The notes: generated by a model from the sequence alone, not told the origin. A stretch of 64,000 nt of DNA from UBA6168 sp964508135 (GCA_964508135.1 CAZDSU010000002.1:124001-188000), one strand, 5' to 3'. Positions 34,761-43,581 are shown, counted from the first letter of the stretch. Numbers and translations are program-made.

Positions 34761-36551
34761 ATGAAAAACATCCGCAATTTCTGCGTTATCGCTCATATTG
34801 ACCACGGCAAGAGCACACTTTCCGACCGTTTGTTGGAAACCACCAAGACCATTTCCGCCCGTGACATGAAGGAGCAGGCCCTCGACAGCATGGACCTCGA
34901 ACGGGAGCGGGGCATTACCATCAAGAGCCACGCCATTCAGCTTTACCACCACCACAAGGACGGCCAAACCTATACGCTCAACCTGATTGACACGCCGGGC
35001 CACGTGGATTTTTCTTACGAAGTGAGCCGCTCCATCGCTGCCTGCGAGGGTGCGCTGCTGCTGGTGGACGCCACGCAGGGCATTCAGGCGCAGACTATCT
35101 CGAACCTGTACCTCGCCATTGACCACGACCTCGAAATCATACCCATCATCAACAAAATTGACATGCCCAATGCGATGATTGACGAGGTGATGGACCAAAT
35201 CATCGAACTGGTCGGCGTGAAAAAAGAGGACATCGTACTGGCCAGCGGCAAGACCGGACAGGGCGTGGACGACATCCTGACGGCCATCGTAGAGCGCATA
35301 CCACCGCCAAAGGGCGACCCGGAAGCACCGCTGCAAGCCTTGGTTTTCGACTCGGTGTTCAACTCGTTCCGGGGCGTCATCGCCTATTATAAAATCATGA
35401 ACGGTACGATGAAGAAGGGCGATAAAATCCGCTTTTTTTACACCGAAAAAGAATACAACGCCGACGAGGTGGGCATCCTTCAAATCAACCTGATACCCAA
35501 GCCGGAAATGCGGGCGGGCGATGTGGGCTACGTCATCACGGGCATCAAGCAGTCGAAGGAAATCAAAGTCGGGGATACCATCACGCACCATGCAACCCCC
35601 TGCAAGGAGGGCATCCACGGCTTCGAGGAGGTGAAGCCGATGGTGTTTGCGGGCCTTTACCCCATTGAAAACGAGGACTTTGAAGACCTGCGGGAAAGCC
35701 TCGAAAAGCTCCAACTCAACGACAGTTCACTGACCTTCGAGCCGGAAAGCTCGGCGGCCCTGGGCTTCGGTTTCCGCTGCGGCTTCCTTGGCATGTTGCA
35801 CCTCGAAATCATACAGGAGCGCCTCAGCCGGGAGTACGACATGGAGGTCATCACGACCATCCCCAACGTGTCGTACTACGCACACACGACCAAGAAGGAG
35901 GTTATCTTCCTTCGCACTCCGGTGGACTTCCCCGACCCGACCAACCTCGACTTCGTGGAGGAGCCGTACATTGCCGCACAAATCATCACCAAGCCGGAGT
36001 ACATCGGCGCCATCATGACGCTGTGCCTCGACAAGCGGGGCATTTTCCTGAACCAAAGCTACCTGACGCCAACCCGTGTGGAAATGTCGCTGGAACTGCC
36101 GCTGGCCGAAATCGTCTTTGACTTCTACGACCGACTCAAGTCCATCAGCCGGGGTTATGCTTCATTTGACTACCATCCCATCGGCTACCGGGAGAGCGAC
36201 CTGGTGAAGGTGGACATCAAGCTGAACGCCGAACCGGTGGATGCGCTTTCCGCATTGGTTCACCGTGACAAAGCGTATGCCTTCGGTCGCCGCATCTGCG
36301 AAAAACTCAAGGAACTGCTGCCCCGCCAGCAGTTCGTCATCGCCATACAAGCCGCCATCGGTGCCAAAATCATCGCAAGGGAAACCATCTCCGCCATGCG
36401 AAAGGACGTGACCGCCAAGTGCTACGGTGGTGACATCAGTCGGAAACGCAAGCTGCTGGAAAAACAGAAAAAGGGCAAGAAGAAGATGCGCCAAATCGGC
36501 AACGTGGAGGTGCCGCAGAAGGCGTTTATTGAGGTGCTGAAGTTGGATTAG
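34761..36551 (+). CDS. lepA: Elongation factor 4 (LepA), ribosome back-translocating GTPase
   Basis: 596 residues, the normal length. GTPase motifs are G1 AHIDHGKSTLSDR, G2 RGITIKS, G3 DTPGHVDFSYEVSR and G4 NKIDMP. EF-G-like domains II, III and V follow. The LepA-specific C-terminal domain has the basic tail DISRKRKLLEKQKKGKKKMR and ends VPQKAFIEVLKLD. EF4 acts on stalled or mistranslocated ribosomes and is highly conserved. The ATG at 34761 gives the canonical start MKNIRNFCVIAHIDHGKST. The leader carries the hairpin at 34707-34743 and the MITE-like element upstream, with no other gene in the unit. Confidence 0.98.
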   Translation: MKNIRNFCVIAHIDHGKSTLSDRLLETTKTISARDMKEQALDSMDLERERGITIKSHAIQLYHHHKDGQTYTLNLIDTPGHVDFSYEVSRSIAACEGALLLVDATQGIQAQTISNLYLAIDHDLEIIPIINKIDMPNAMIDEVMDQIIELVGVKKEDIVLASGKTGQGVDDILTAIVERIPPPKGDPEAPLQALVFDSVFNSFRGVIAYYKIMNGTMKKGDKIRFFYTEKEYNADEVGILQINLIPKPEMRAGDVGYVITGIKQSKEIKVGDTITHHATPCKEGIHGFEEVKPMVFAGLYPIENEDFEDLRESLEKLQLNDSSLTFEPESSAALGFGFRCGFLGMLHLEIIQERLSREYDMEVITTIPNVSYYAHTTKKEVIFLRTPVDFPDPTNLDFVEEPYIAAQIITKPEYIGAIMTLCLDKRGIFLNQSYLTPTRVEMSLELPLAEIVFDFYDRLKSISRGYASFDYHPIGYRESDLVKVDIKLNAEPVDALSALVHRDKAYAFGRRICEKLKELLPRQQFVIAIQAAIGAKIIARETISAMRKDVTAKCYGGDISRKRKLLEKQKKGKKKMRQIGNVEVPQKAFIEVLKLD

Positions 36552-36578
36552 AGACTTTAGACAGGAGACTTTAAATAG
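36551..36578. repeat. Short stutter repeat (GAGACTTTA phrase)
   Basis: Two near-copies of GAGACTTTA(G/A)A follow the lepA stop codon directly. It is the shortest of the gene-border stutters. Confidence 0.4.
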
Positions 36579-36579
36579 G

Positions 36580-36618
36580 AAGCCCTTCCGAATTTTGGAA
36601 CTTGGAAGGGCTTTTTGT
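36580..36618 (+). terminator. Rho-independent terminator after lepA
   Basis: A 10-bp stem (AAGCCCTTCC / GGAAGGGCTT) is followed by TTTTTG, 28 bases after the lepA stop. It may also serve the convergent beta-barrel gene. Confidence 0.8.
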
Positions 36619-36646
36619 TTAGTAGTAACCGATTAAATTCAGGTTA

Positions 36647-37345
36647 TTAATTTTTAGAGGTTGCTGTTCTGAACCCGCCAAAATAATATTGAACGCCTAC
36701 TGAGAAGTCAAAAGCATTTGTCCATGAATAGGAAGTTCTTTTAATGCCTTGTATATCAATTTCACTGTCGCTTTTTGCAAAATTGTATTTTGCCAATGCT
36801 TCAAGTGCCCAACCGTCGTTTGAAAATATGGTAAAACCCGGACCAACTCCGATGGTCAATAACTTGGTGTTGATGGATTGCGTGATGTTATCGCTGCCTG
36901 TAAATTGGTTTTTGGCATTGCCAAAACCTACGGAAGAACCTAAGAAAAACGCTTTGTCCTCTCCAGTAGGAATAAAATAGCGCATGAAAGGGCCAAAAAG
37001 GACATTGGTATTGCTTGATTCTTGAGATGGTGCTGATCCTCCACTCACATCTACACCTGTACTGCTACTTGTTTTGAGCCAATCCAAACCGATACCCGCT
37101 ACGAAATTATTAGCGAAGAAATAACCAATAGCGGGAGCTAAATTGAATTGCGTAGAACTGCCTCCATCGCCTTTAACGGAGGAACCTGTGGACGATTCAA
37201 CTTCAATGGTTGATTTAGCAGTTGAAAAACCAATACGTGAACCCATAACAAAATTGCCACGTTGGGTATGTTGAAATGACGAAACTTGTGCTATCGCAGA
37301 GATAGCGAACATGGAGAATGTGAATAAGATAATTGCTTTTTTCAT
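36647..37345 (-). CDS. Outer-membrane beta-barrel (porin-family) protein
   Basis: 232 residues with a signal peptide (MKKAIILFTFSMFAISAIAQ). Beta-strands typical of small outer-membrane barrels follow: GNFVMGSRIGFSTAKSTIEV, FNLAPAIGYFFANNFVAGIG, GPFMRYFIPTGEDKAFFLGS and a final VGVQYYFGGFRTATSKN. A polar Ser/Gly-rich stretch (SSTGVDVSGGSAPSQESSN) would be an extracellular loop. Function is unknown; proteins of this form are common and often stress- or growth-phase-regulated in Bacteroidota. It is convergent with lepA. Confidence 0.72.
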   Translation of the reverse strand: MKKAIILFTFSMFAISAIAQVSSFQHTQRGNFVMGSRIGFSTAKSTIEVESSTGSSVKGDGGSSTQFNLAPAIGYFFANNFVAGIGLDWLKTSSSTGVDVSGGSAPSQESSNTNVLFGPFMRYFIPTGEDKAFFLGSSVGFGNAKNQFTGSDNITQSINTKLLTIGVGPGFTIFSNDGWALEALAKYNFAKSDSEIDIQGIKRTSYSWTNAFDFSVGVQYYFGGFRTATSKN

Positions 37346-37693
37346 GATAGTGAGAATTTAAATCATACTCATAATATTTAAAATAATAACCACTTTGATA
37401 TCGTGGTCTTACTTACTTTATTATAATTTGATTTTATTGTAACGGAATTAATACGATGCAAAGGTGAGCACCATTGAAGGAATAGATGTTACACAATATT
37501 TTTTATAAATTGCAAGATTCACCTTTTTCTATTTTAGAATAAGCTCAATTATGATTTCAAGTGACTTTGTTGCATGACTCTGAGTTAATTCCGTGCATTC
37601 CCAAAAAATGCCTTTTAGGGCTTTAGGTTAGGCGGCTTTAACCGAAACCGACATTCCCAAATAGTAGTTCGCAACTGACTTGTGTTTAAGCCC
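37346..37693. other. AT-rich intergenic stretch
   Basis: 348 bases between two minus-strand genes. Its 5' side probably holds the beta-barrel promoter, but no box pair matching the consensus is clear. No RNA or repeat is recognised. Confidence 0.4.
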
Positions 37694-39562
37694 TTACACC
37701 ACCAGCACCGGCACTTCCACCTTGTGCTGCACATGGCTCACTGTTTCTCCATAGATCAAATCTTTTAGTCCTCTGTGTCCGTGGGAGCCCATCACCACCA
37801 GGTCGGCGTTGCATTCCTGAACCAGCTTGGGAATGACCGAGCGGGGGCTACCAAAGCCCAATTTGTCGGTCACCCGGTAGCCTTGGGCACGGAGGCTTTC
37901 GGCGTAGCGGCGTAGGTTGGCAGCATCGGTGTCAGTCTCGAAGTCCTCGATGTCTTCGCCAGCCACCCGGGCACCCGCCGACTCCACGACGTGGAGCAGG
38001 AAGTACTCCGATGCGTCGCCATTACCCTGCGATACCCCGGCGGCGATGGCCTTGATATCGCTGGTGGAGAAGTCAATGCAGATGGCAATGCGCTGGAACA
38101 CCTCTTTTTTGAACATGGGCAATGGCTTGGCGCTGCCGTGCGGCAAGGCGATTTGCTTCTCCATCCGCCTGCCAAACACAGGCTGGAAGGTGATATACAC
38201 CAACAGGCCGAGCGAAAAAATAGCCACCGGAGCGATGACGAAATTGAACACCCAAGCGTAGTCTGCCATAGCCTGTCGCCATGCGAACAGGGTATCGGCC
38301 ACCAGCCGGAGGTTGAGGAAAACGATGATGGCTGCACTCAACCAAGCCAGCACCTTGATGGGCATACCGATGGCAAACTCCCGCATCCGCTTGCGGTTGC
38401 TCACGGCATGGATGAGTGGGATCACCGCAAATCCAAGCTGCAAGCTCAACACCACTTGGCTCAAAATCAGCAGATCGCCCAGTTGGTCTTCGCCAGCCAG
38501 GATGATGGTGAAAAACGCCGGGATGATAGCCAGGAAACGGGTGATCAAGCGCCGCAACCAAGGCGCAATGCGCAAGTCGAGGTAGCCTTCCATGATGATT
38601 TGGCCGGCCAGCGTGCCCGTGATGGTGGAACTTTGGCCAGAGGCAATGAGCGCTATTGCAAAGAGAATTGGCGCCAGCTGTTCGCCAAGCAGCGGGGATA
38701 GCATGGAGTGGGCGTCCTGTATTTCGACGATGTCGTGGTAGCCGTTTTTGAAAAAAACCGTCGCTGCCAGTACGAGTATGCTCGCATTGACAAAAAAAGC
38801 GAGGTTGAGCGCTATCGCCGAGTCAAGGAAGTTGAAGCGCAGTGCAGTTCGGATGCTGTCGTGGTCTTTCTTGCTTCGTCGGGTCTGCACGAGCGAGGAA
38901 TGGAGGTAGAGGTTATGTGGCATCACCGTGGCGCCCATGATTCCGATGGCGATGTAAAGTGCCCCAGAGTCCTGGAGGAAAGGCATGAACCCTGTGGCCA
39001 CTTCGCCCATATTTGGCTGCGCAAAAATCAGCTCCAAGAGGAAGGAAAACCCGATGACCGCCACTAGGCTGAGGATGAACATTTCCATGTAACGCATGCC
39101 CTTGCTCTGGAGGTAAAGAATGAGGAAGGTGTCGAGGACAGCGATGCTCACGCCCCAAATGAGGGGCAGCCCGAAGAGCAGGTTGAGGCCGATGGCCATG
39201 CCCACCACTTCCGCCAGGTCGCAGGCACAGATGGCGATTTCGGCAAGGACGTAGAGGGAAAAATTGACGACTTTGGGATAAGTTTCCCGGCTCGATTGTG
39301 CAAGGTCACGACCCTGCACCACGCCCAGCCGGGCGCAAAGGCTTTGCAGCAGTAGGGCGATGAGGTTGGACATGACCAACACCCAAAGCAACGAGTAACC
39401 GTAGCGGCTACCACCTGCAATGTCGGTTGCCCAGTTGCCGGGGTCCATATAGCCAACGGCTACCAGGAAGGCAGGGCCTGAAAACCGCAGAAACCGTTGC
39501 TTCCAAGTGAGGTTGCCTGTGGTATCTATCGTTCCGTGTACTTCTTCAAGCGACTTCCGCAT
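37694..39562 (-). CDS. Nramp-family divalent metal transporter with C-terminal UspA domain
   Basis: 622 residues. An Nramp core of 11 membrane helices covers about residues 30-450, with the metal-site motif GYMDPGNWATDIAGG in helix 1 and MPHNLYLHSSL in helix 6. The consensus region (SGQSSTITGTLAGQIIMEG) is also present. Residues of about 470-622 form a universal-stress-protein domain (IAICIDFSTSDIKAIAAG, then LVVMGSHGHRGLKDLIYGET) with the G-2x-G-9x-G(S/T)-like nucleotide-binding loop. It moves Mn2+ or Fe2+ with protons into the cell by family knowledge. The fused USP domain suggests ATP- or c-di-AMP-sensitive control, which is inference. It resembles the antiporter at 32339-34345 in having this type of tail. 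Confidence 0.93.
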   Translation of the reverse strand: MRKSLEEVHGTIDTTGNLTWKQRFLRFSGPAFLVAVGYMDPGNWATDIAGGSRYGYSLLWVLVMSNLIALLLQSLCARLGVVQGRDLAQSSRETYPKVVNFSLYVLAEIAICACDLAEVVGMAIGLNLLFGLPLIWGVSIAVLDTFLILYLQSKGMRYMEMFILSLVAVIGFSFLLELIFAQPNMGEVATGFMPFLQDSGALYIAIGIMGATVMPHNLYLHSSLVQTRRSKKDHDSIRTALRFNFLDSAIALNLAFFVNASILVLAATVFFKNGYHDIVEIQDAHSMLSPLLGEQLAPILFAIALIASGQSSTITGTLAGQIIMEGYLDLRIAPWLRRLITRFLAIIPAFFTIILAGEDQLGDLLILSQVVLSLQLGFAVIPLIHAVSNRKRMREFAIGMPIKVLAWLSAAIIVFLNLRLVADTLFAWRQAMADYAWVFNFVIAPVAIFSLGLLVYITFQPVFGRRMEKQIALPHGSAKPLPMFKKEVFQRIAICIDFSTSDIKAIAAGVSQGNGDASEYFLLHVVESAGARVAGEDIEDFETDTDAANLRRYAESLRAQGYRVTDKLGFGSPRSVIPKLVQECNADLVVMGSHGHRGLKDLIYGETVSHVQHKVEVPVLVV

Positions 39563-39618
39563 GGGTTAAAATATTTTACGGCAAACCTATAAAATATTTT
39601 TAGACGAACCTAAAAAAA

Positions 39619-39658
39619 TGAAAATTGGGAATTGGGGAATTGGGGAATTGGGAAATCA
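39619..39658. repeat. Short stutter repeat (GGGAATTGG phrase)
   Basis: Four near-copies of TGGGGAATTGG fill the gap just before the purB stop codon at 39656. Confidence 0.6.
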
Positions 39659-40987
39659 GACGCCGACGTAATTCCCTGGCTCAATCCGCTTAAGCTCCGC
39701 CCTAACTGCCTCCGTCACCGCCAGTCCATCAATGAACTCGTGGATATCGGCACGGGTCACTTGGGCTTTGCCTCGGGTCAAGTCTTTCAGGGCTTCATAG
39801 GGTTGCGGATAGCCCTCCCGGCGCAAGATGGTTTGGATGGCTTCGGCCACCACCATCCAGTTGTTGTCGAGGTCTTCCCGTAGCTTGGCTTCGTTGAGCA
39901 GGAGCTTGCCCAGTCCTTTTTCGATGGACTGCAGGGCGATGATGGTATGGCCAAACGGAACGCCCACGTTGCGCAGCACGGTGCTGTCGGTGAGGTCACG
40001 TTGCAGTCTGGAGATGGGCAATTTTTCAGCCAAGTGATTGAAAATAGCATTGGCGAGGCCGAGGTTGCCTTCCGCATTTTCAAAGTCAATCGGGTTCACC
40101 TTGTGTGGCATGGCCGAAGAGCCGATTTCGCCTTGCACCGTTTTTTGCTTGAAATATTCCATCGAGATGTACGTCCAGATGTCCCGACACAGGTCAATCA
40201 AGATGGTGTTGATACGGCCCATCGCCTGAAAAACTGCGGCGAGGTTGTCGTAATGCTCTATCTGCGTGGTGAACTGCGAGCGCACCAGCCCCAAGTGTTT
40301 TTCCAAAAAGCCGTTGCCGAAGGCCACCCAATCCACCGAGGGATAGGCCACGTGGTGGGCGTTGAAGTTGCCCGTGGCACCGCCGAACTTGCCCCGCCAG
40401 GGGATGGCATTTAGCTGGCGCAATTGCTCGTCGAGCCGCTCCACGAACACCATGAACTCCTTGCCGAGTCGGGTGGGGGAGGCGGGCTGTCCGTGCGTCC
40501 GGGCGAGCATGGGGATGTCGGCCCAGTTTTGCGCAGCGGCAAGCAGCAGGTCACGCACCCGCTTCATTTCCGGGAGGTAAACACCCTGCACAGCGTCCCG
40601 TGTGAGCATCGGCGTCGCCGTGTTGTTGATGTCCTGCGAGGTCAGCCCGAAGTGGATGAACTCCTTGGAATCGCCAAGTCCAATTCTATCGAATTCTTCC
40701 TTCAGGAAGTACTCCACCGCCTTCACGTCGTGGTTTGTCGTGCGCTCGATGTCCTTGATGTGCTGGGCTTGTTGGAGGGTAAAATTGTGGCCGATGGCTT
40801 CCACTTCCCGTAGCTTTTCGAGGTCGAGGTGCGCAAGTTGCGGCAGTGGCAGTTCGCACAGCGCCTTGAAATAGCGGACTTCCACTTCCACCCGATATTT
40901 AATCAGTGCGAATTCGGAAAAATATTCGGAAAGTTGCTTTGTTTTACCCGCATAGCGGCCATCTATCGGAGAAATTGCGGTGAGCAT
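39656..40987 (-). CDS. purB: Adenylosuccinate lyase
   Basis: 443 residues from the ATG at 40987 (MLTAISPIDGRYAGKT). The in-frame extension to 41068 translates a stutter repeat. The protein belongs to the fumarase/aspartase superfamily. It carries the signature loop GSSAMPHKVNPIDFENAEGN, the catalytic-region motifs TSQDINNTA and ARTHGQPASPTRLGKE, and the PurB-type N-terminus seen in E. coli-like enzymes. It cleaves SAICAR to AICAR and adenylosuccinate to AMP, both releasing fumarate, in purine synthesis. Other pur genes are not adjacent. Confidence 0.97.
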   Translation of the reverse strand: MLTAISPIDGRYAGKTKQLSEYFSEFALIKYRVEVEVRYFKALCELPLPQLAHLDLEKLREVEAIGHNFTLQQAQHIKDIERTTNHDVKAVEYFLKEEFDRIGLGDSKEFIHFGLTSQDINNTATPMLTRDAVQGVYLPEMKRVRDLLLAAAQNWADIPMLARTHGQPASPTRLGKEFMVFVERLDEQLRQLNAIPWRGKFGGATGNFNAHHVAYPSVDWVAFGNGFLEKHLGLVRSQFTTQIEHYDNLAAVFQAMGRINTILIDLCRDIWTYISMEYFKQKTVQGEIGSSAMPHKVNPIDFENAEGNLGLANAIFNHLAEKLPISRLQRDLTDSTVLRNVGVPFGHTIIALQSIEKGLGKLLLNEAKLREDLDNNWMVVAEAIQTILRREGYPQPYEALKDLTRGKAQVTRADIHEFIDGLAVTEAVRAELKRIEPGNYVGV

Positions 40988-41005
40988 TGGCGGTTCGTTT
41001 TGCTG

Positions 41006-41013
41006 CAAAGGTA
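41006..41013 (-). promoter_or_regulatory. Possible -7 promoter element of purB
   Basis: The minus strand reads TACCTTTG (TAnnTTTG), 18 bases before the purB ATG. No good -33 TTTG is seen at the normal spacing. Confidence 0.35.
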
Positions 41014-41026
41014 GGAAAAACGGTGG

Positions 41027-41055
41027 ACGGGAAACGGTGGACGGTGGATAGGAGA
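41027..41055. repeat. Short stutter repeat (ACGGTGGACGG phrase)
   Basis: About three near-copies of GGACGG(G)AAACGGTGGACGGTGGA lie upstream of purB. It belongs to the class of gene-border stutters. Confidence 0.5.
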
Positions 41056-41071
41056 ACAGCGGTAACAATGG

Positions 41072-41100
41072 AAAAAAAAAGTGCCATCAAATGATGGCAC
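41072..41100 (-). terminator. Terminator-like hairpin upstream of purB
   Basis: On the minus strand a perfect 9-bp stem (GTGCCATCA / TGATGGCAC, 2-base loop) is followed by nine T. It lies 85-113 bases before purB with no gene ahead of it on that strand. It could end an antisense or leader transcript. Confidence 0.55.
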
Positions 41101-41252
41101 GACAACATAACCATGAAAATAATTAACCAAACTTTTTTGTGCTGCCAATCGGACAGCGTGCCAAGTTGAATTTGGCTATAATTTTTGTTTTTTTGGGAAA
41201 AGGCGCATCCAAATCGAATCCAAAAACCCGCAACTCGAAACAAAAAAAAGTG

Positions 41253-41331
41253 TCACCGGGAGCCTTTACAGCGGGGGGATGCCGTGCCGAGCATCCCGGT
41301 GATTTTGTGTTTCAAAGTGCGAGGGACTTTG
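41253..41331 (+). other. Structured leader region upstream of gamma-glutamyltransferase
   Basis: TCACCGGGA (41253) pairs with TCCCGGTGA (41294). The inner GGATGC / GCATCC pair overlaps it, so two foldings compete. A second hairpin CAAAGT / ACTTTG follows at 41313-41331. I recognise no named riboswitch. Confidence 0.35.
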
Positions 41332-41363
41332 CAGTTTTCAGCATGGCCTCTCGATTGACTTAC

Positions 41364-41393
41364 TTGAGAAAGTAATTCAATTTAAATACATTG
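41364..41393 (+). promoter_or_regulatory. Possible promoter of gamma-glutamyltransferase gene
   Basis: TTG at 41364-41366 and TACATTG at 41387-41393 are 20 bases apart, near the Bacteroidota form. The ATG at 41420 follows by 26 bases. Confidence 0.35.
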
Positions 41394-41419
41394 TAATATT
41401 TACCAACTACCGTACCAAT

Positions 41420-43132
41420 ATGAAACGGAACATCATTTATTGCATATTTTCATTAGTTTTAATCTCAAGCGCTTGCCAGTTTGCAAAGCCAAAGCCACCT
41501 TACGAAGTGGTTCAAAGTGCTGTGGGGGATTCAGCGATGGTCGTTGCAGAGCACCCACTGGCGGCGATGGTGGGCGAGGAAATCCTTCAAAAAGGCGGGA
41601 ATGCCGTGGATGCGGCCATTGCCACGCAGTTTGCGTTGGCGGTGGTTTACCCCCGTGCTGGCAATATCGGCGGCGGCGGCTTCATGGTCATTCGCCTGGC
41701 CGATGGCACTTCCGATGCACTCGACTACCGAGAAAAAGCGCCCGCTGCTGCCCATCGTGACATGTACCTCGATGGCGAAGGCAACGTGATGGAAGCGGTG
41801 AGCAAGGAGGGACACCTGTCCGTGGGAGTGCCCGGCACCGTGGCGGGCATGGAGTTGGCCTTCCAAAAATACAGCAAAATCAAGGATTGGCGGCAAATAT
41901 TGGCACCTGCCATCCGGTTGGCGACGGAGGGTTTTGCCCTCACGGAATCGGAGGCGGCACGGCTGAACGAGTACAAGGAGCAGTTCCAAAAAGCAAACCC
42001 CGATGGCCGGCCATTCGTGAGGGACGCAGTCTGGAAAATGAACGATGTGCTGAAACAGCCCGACCTCGCCCACACCCTCGAACTTATCCGTGACAGGGGC
42101 GCCACTGGGTTTTACGAAGGCGAAACGGCCTCGAAAATCGTGGCGGAAATGAAGCGTGGCGGTGGCCTCATCACCCTCGAAGACCTGAAAAATTACGAAG
42201 CAAAATGGCGGACGCCCATCATCGGGCACTACAAAAACTACCGAATAATCACCATGCCGCCGCCATCGAGTGGGGGAGTGGTGCTGATGCAAATGCTGAC
42301 GATGTTGGAGAAATTTCCGCTTGGGCAATACGGTTTTCAGTCTGCAAAGTCCGTACACGTCATCGTGGAGGCGGAGCGCCGAGCCTACGCCGACCGTGCC
42401 AAGTACCTCGGCGACAGCGACTTTTATCCCGTCCCCGTTGATTCTTTGCTCGACCCCGCCTACTTGACGGCCAAGATGCTGGATTTTGATTCGACCAAAG
42501 CCACCTCGAGTGGCACTATCGGCCCAGCGGTAAAAATCGGGATAGAGACTTTCGAGACGACGCACACTTCCATCGTTGACGAAGCGGGCAATGCCGTCTC
42601 CGTCACGACCACCCTGAACCTCAACTACGGCTCAAAAGTCATCGTGCAGGGCGCTGGTTTTTTCCTCAACGACGAGATGGACGATTTCAGTGCCAAGCCA
42701 GGCGTGCCGAACTACTTCGGCCTGATTGGCGCCGAGGCCAACGCCATCCAGCCGGGCAAGCGGATGCTCAGTTCCATGACCCCGACCATCGTGGAAAAAG
42801 ACAGCAGCCTGTTCTTGGTGTTGGGCGCACCGGGCGGCTCGACCATCATCACGGCGGTGCTCCAAACCCTGCTCGGCGTCACCGACTACGGCATGACGAT
42901 GGACGAGGCGGTCTGGGCACCCCGATTCCACCACCAATGGTTGCCGGACGTGATTACCTGCGAGGAGGCGGCCATTGACACCACCGTGCGAAAACAACTT
43001 TGGGGCATGGGCCACAAACTGGAAAACGTGGAACGGATGGCGCTCATCAAGGCCGTGCTGGTGCTGCCAGATGGCAAGCTACAAGGCGTCGGTGACAACC
43101 GGAACCCGGATGACCATGCGGAAGGGTATTGA
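41420..43132 (+). CDS. ggt: Gamma-glutamyltransferase, probable lipoprotein
   Basis: 570 residues. The N-terminus is a lipoprotein signal (MKRNIIYCIFSLVLISSAC). The large-subunit region has GGNAVDAAIATQFALAVVYP and GGGGFMVIR. The autocleavage site and nucleophile Thr lie in ETTHTSIVDEAGNAVSVT. The small subunit has GGFP-like substrate motifs, including FLNDEMDDF, SSMTPTIV and GAPGGSTI. The enzyme hydrolyses or transfers the gamma-glutamyl group of glutathione and related compounds outside the cytoplasm; it self-cleaves into two subunits. A lipid anchor in place of a free periplasmic form is read from the lipobox. A perfect 28-bp inverted repeat begins 9 bases after the stop. Confidence 0.96.
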   Translation: MKRNIIYCIFSLVLISSACQFAKPKPPYEVVQSAVGDSAMVVAEHPLAAMVGEEILQKGGNAVDAAIATQFALAVVYPRAGNIGGGGFMVIRLADGTSDALDYREKAPAAAHRDMYLDGEGNVMEAVSKEGHLSVGVPGTVAGMELAFQKYSKIKDWRQILAPAIRLATEGFALTESEAARLNEYKEQFQKANPDGRPFVRDAVWKMNDVLKQPDLAHTLELIRDRGATGFYEGETASKIVAEMKRGGGLITLEDLKNYEAKWRTPIIGHYKNYRIITMPPPSSGGVVLMQMLTMLEKFPLGQYGFQSAKSVHVIVEAERRAYADRAKYLGDSDFYPVPVDSLLDPAYLTAKMLDFDSTKATSSGTIGPAVKIGIETFETTHTSIVDEAGNAVSVTTTLNLNYGSKVIVQGAGFFLNDEMDDFSAKPGVPNYFGLIGAEANAIQPGKRMLSSMTPTIVEKDSSLFLVLGAPGGSTIITAVLQTLLGVTDYGMTMDEAVWAPRFHHQWLPDVITCEEAAIDTTVRKQLWGMGHKLENVERMALIKAVLVLPDGKLQGVGDNRNPDDHAEGY

Positions 43133-43140
43133 AGGGGCTT

Positions 43141-43211
43141 TGTGGTCGCCCAATTTATTGGGCTGACCGTGGGTTGCTGGTTAGGTCAGCCCAATAAATT
43201 GGGCGACCACA
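43141..43211. repeat. Perfect 28-bp-arm palindrome after ggt (GCCCAATTTATTGGGC unit)
   Basis: Arms at 43141-43168 and 43184-43211 are exact reverse complements. Each arm contains its own near-palindrome GCCCAATTTATTGGGC, so either one long hairpin or two small ones can form. It is a REP/BIME-like arrangement, and it may also terminate ggt transcription. Confidence 0.75.
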
Positions 43212-43423
43212 AAAAAGAAAAAAAAGAGCGTGAACTTGTTGGCAGGTCACTGCTTTGGGAGCAGCCGCCGGTATAAATCGGTTTTAGGATAGCCTCCTCG
43301 ATTCAAAACGAATCAGTGCATCCATAGTACAAAAAGGTTGACAATGAGAATGTTATGGGAAAATAAATGTAGGTAGGTTAAAGAAGACGGGCAAAGGTAA
43401 AAACGCATCCCGTTTTACCAAAC

Positions 43424-43469
43424 AAAAAAAGGGTCATCTTCAATTATTTTTAAAGATGACCCTTTTTTG
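43424..43469. terminator. Bidirectional Rho-independent terminator
   Basis: A 10-bp stem GGGTCATCTT / AAGATGACCC with an AT-rich loop is flanked by A7 on one side and T6 on the other. It sits between convergent ggt and the T9SS adhesin gene. Confidence 0.8.
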
Positions 43470-43485
43470 TTTTGGGCAGGATTTG

Positions 43486-43577
43486 CCCCTGACCCCTAAA
43501 GGGGGACCTACTTCATTAAGTCCCCGCCAATCCGACCACGGTCTTGTTGGATTAGGTTCCCCTTTAGGGGTCAGGGG
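43486..43577. repeat. Inverted repeat with CCCCTAAAGGGG arms
   Basis: Arms at 43486-43509 and 43554-43577 match at 23 of 24 positions. Each includes a palindromic CCCCTAAAGGGG or CCCCTTTAGGGG. A weaker inner pair AATCC / GGATT is present. It abuts the stop codon of the adhesin gene (43582). Confidence 0.7.
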
Positions 43578-43581
43578 TCCG

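Noticed and set aside
34695..35714. 339-residue minus-strand frame opposite lepA
   Set aside because: It overlaps lepA completely and has no domain; it is a shadow of the conserved GTPase.
41531..42565. 344-residue minus-strand frame opposite ggt
   Set aside because: It is antisense to a clear gamma-glutamyltransferase with no recognisable motif.
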